This document shows positions 63,301-64,000 of a stretch of 64,000 nt of DNA, piece by piece (position 1 is the first letter of the stretch; each line of letters starts with the position of its first letter). Source of the DNA: FW021-bin31 sp964467635 (GTDB taxonomy: Bacteria > Bacteroidota > Bacteroidia > Chitinophagales > Chitinophagaceae); NCBI GenBank assembly GCA_964467635.1, contig CAYXRN010000001.1:26557-90556 (forward strand), given 5' to 3'. The translations under genes were made by a program, and so were the position numbers. The notes beneath the pieces are model-generated. The model was not told where the DNA came from, ran no database searches, and worked only from the letters and a program-made list of their open reading frames with translations.

Positions 63301-63880
63301 TTTTGGAAGCATCAATCTGGTAATGTCCTTGCGCATCTGTCGTAGTCCCCCGGGTCGTCCCTTTAATTTGTACCGTTACCCCGATCAGTGGATTGCCCAA
63401 CGTGTCCTGTACCGTTCCCGATATCTGAAACTGGACTGGTTTTCTTAAAGAGGCGATATAGCCAATGGTGAAAGGCGCCGTTTCCCATGCCGGAAGGTAG
63501 GGTAAGTTATAGGTTTTTGAAGAAGTGTTTTTTTTCCTCTTTATTGTTATGGTACTGCCGATTTTTATGTAGTCCAGGTCAAAGCGTAAAGCTAACTCTT
63601 TTAATATATCACCTGCGCTTAAATGATTGCCGGAAATACTGATTCTTTGTTTATCATTTACTGTTCGCTCATCATAGATAAAGGTGATATTCGCCGATTT
63701 TTTAAGAATGTTAAAAACTTGTTCTATAGATACGTTATTTAAATTGGCGTGAACCGGGTTTGTTAACTGTGCCTCTACGTTTTTTCCCGGTAAAGTGTTA
63801 AAGGCAACCAATTGCACTAAAAAGCCGATAACAAAGTACTTTGAAAGCATAAAAATTGCTCTCCCTAAATTTTTTTTCAT
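60395..63880 (-). CDS. SusC/RagA-family TonB-dependent transporter with N-terminal STN domain
   Basis: A 1161-residue outer-membrane transporter. After the signal comes an STN (secretin/TonB N-terminal) domain at about residues 42-112, then a carboxypeptidase-regulatory-like domain at about 150-225 (GTVQDTLGNPLIGVTVQIKG), the plug with VVVGYGTQKKVNLTGAVESI at about 232-251, and the barrel ending SLAVGLQVTF. The STN domain implies contact with an anti-sigma (FecR-type) protein and an ECF sigma factor, probably encoded beyond the window edge. With SusD it imports oligosaccharides from the fucan-type glycan that the locus enzymes act on. Confidence 0.95.
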   Translation of the reverse strand: MKKNLGRAIFMLSKYFVIGFLVQLVAFNTLPGKNVEAQLTNPVHANLNNVSIEQVFNILKKSANITFIYDERTVNDKQRISISGNHLSAGDILKELALRFDLDYIKIGSTITIKRKKNTSSKTYNLPYLPAWETAPFTIGYIASLRKPVQFQISGTVQDTLGNPLIGVTVQIKGTTRGTTTDAQGHYQIDASKNATLVFSYVGYQDREIPVNGHETINVTLSTSATGLNEVIVVGYGTQKKVNLTGAVESISGDVFENRPITNIAQGLEGQMANLNINISDGGPNTTPSLNIRGGTSFSGGSFKTGSPLILVDGVEMDISQLNPNDIANISVLKDAASAAIYGARAAYGVVLITTKSGIKSQKPQFKYVGSIQWNKPTAVPDLLDAYTIQEAAINAYKLENRTPPSNMTEKLKHIRAYMDNPDEAPIYYMTTGGSIEWVGNNDEYALALRNATPMQKHNLSLSGGGERTTYYASLGYLNQDGFYKLNTDKYERYNAMLNLTTDVTKWLSVNFKSIYSYSQYTEPVSPAGKGGWWISMAHEPDRNINMPIKTPASSPVGVMYTDNILSFMDYGSQNKESKENNMLYIAPVITPLKGWQIKGNFSYKSYNYRRKQVIPLLKRIVRDWDHPTTVYTDPTSVQKWSTSSKQFTIDAYTDYSLSLDKNNFYALIGFHQQWYKEVYLGGRGEDMLSPNIPVISQTLGNQYAYDAESHWALRGAFYRVTYNYNHKYLLESDGRYQGSSRFPHDTRFKFFQSFSGAWRISEEPFWQTLKPVANNLKLRVSYGSLGNQDVPNYIYIPSYGTIAQVEYLFGGNRPVGVTPPGLVSPSITWETATTLDFGINLGLLKKFDLSFDWYNRTTTDILVQGDKLPAVLGTSPPTKNSGTLKTLGWDLTASWRDNFQNGLNLNVRFVLSNYNSTITQFNGNPNKLLTSLYTGKKMGEIWGFATAGTFQTYEQIQKAPNQKTLYEGNWHPGDIQYKDLDGDGVIGYGANTATDPGDRKIIGNSIPHLKFGFNVNASWKNFELNVFLEGVGKRDYWIGSNLYWGAINGGTGTWYVYNHSWTPERTDAFFPAYKPRGANILQQTKYLINAAYIRLNNLTLGYNIPKHIIQDKLHINGAKVFFAGYNLFRITDIPDIFDPEMMSADYPMFRSLAVGLQVTF

Positions 63881-63964
63881 AATTTTACATTGTCTGATTT
63901 AAGAATGTCACCTTTTGCAACCAAGGCGCCAACCTGTATGCAACTGGCATTTTTTCGGACTCCT

Positions 63965-63995
63965 GCCGGTAATAAGTCATTATTACCGGCTTTTT
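63965..63995 (+). terminator. Strong plus-strand intrinsic-terminator-like hairpin
   Basis: GCCGGTAATAA (63965-63975) and TTATTACCGGC (63980-63990) form an 11 bp perfect stem with a GTCA loop, followed by TTTTT (63991-63995). On the plus strand this is a classic intrinsic terminator, but no plus-strand gene ends nearby in the window. On the minus strand it would lie about 85 bp upstream of the susC start. Confidence 0.75.
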
Positions 63996-64000
63996 AACTT

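Noticed and set aside
1..64000. CRISPR arrays, rRNA, tRNA and intact insertion sequences
   Set aside because: No regularly spaced repeats, no recognisable rRNA or tRNA sequence and no complete transposase gene were found on reading both strands.

Overview
The window reads as chromosomal DNA of a Bacteroidota bacterium, most likely of the Chitinophagaceae or a nearby lineage. Pointers are the SusC/SusD pair with a fucosidase/sulfatase locus, many TAnnTTTG -7 promoter boxes, a mevalonate operon containing a GYDIA-type GHMP kinase, a BlaI/BlaR1-TonB pair, and families typical of the group (DUF6787, DUF2461, DUF6624). The species assignment is inference. No rRNA, tRNA, CRISPR array or intact mobile element was seen.

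Layout. 0.1-5.3 kb: mevalonate-to-isoprenoid operon on the minus strand (fni, HMG-CoA reductase, GYDIA kinase, diphosphomevalonate decarboxylase, mevalonate kinase-like). 5.8-11.2 kb: plus-strand cluster of copper nitrite reductase, a SUMF1-fold protein, a SCO protein, a polytopic possible haem protein and HemN. 11.3-14.8 kb: thiamine pyrophosphokinase, a 680 bp gap, small proteins, and a TetR gene followed by a free-standing piece resembling the C-terminus of a type ISP restriction-modification enzyme. 15.1-21.0 kb: menaquinone operon menF-menD-menA-menC-menE, with menB absent. 21-24.4 kb: a phosphosulfolactate-synthase-like gene, an MmgE/PrpD gene and a LysR gene. 24.5-35 kb: mixed housekeeping genes (lipoate ligase, deacetylase-fold protein, flavodoxin/deaminase/sulfur dioxygenase-like operon, aspartate kinase, L,D-transpeptidase and others). 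35.1-40 kb: a metal-binding HMA protein, a broken TPR gene and a BlaI/BlaR1-like signalling pair. 40-45 kb: cation efflux, glyA, nucleotidyltransferase, nitronate monooxygenase-like, HemJ.

45.1-63.9 kb is a minus-strand polysaccharide utilisation locus: SusC with an N-terminal STN domain, SusD, three GH29 fucosidases, one GH95 fucosidase, a GH27 alpha-galactosidase and two sulfatases. The likely target is a sulfated, fucose-rich glycan. SusC/SusD would import oligosaccharides while the exported enzymes remove sulfate, fucose and galactose.

The most striking observation is a decayed or recoded block at 51.4-54.8 kb. The GH27 gene has one in-frame TAG, the second sulfatase has two in-frame TAA codons, and a small unidentified reading frame between the sulfatases has an in-frame TAG plus a frameshift. 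In the GH27 and sulfatase genes the frame and domain order run on perfectly through the stops. Other broken genes are a frameshifted, 5'-truncated TPR gene at 35.5-36.5 kb and a possible IS200/IS605 transposase remnant at 56.8 kb. A promoter-bearing sequence of about 70 bp occurs twice, upstream of thiamine pyrophosphokinase and upstream of one GH29 gene.
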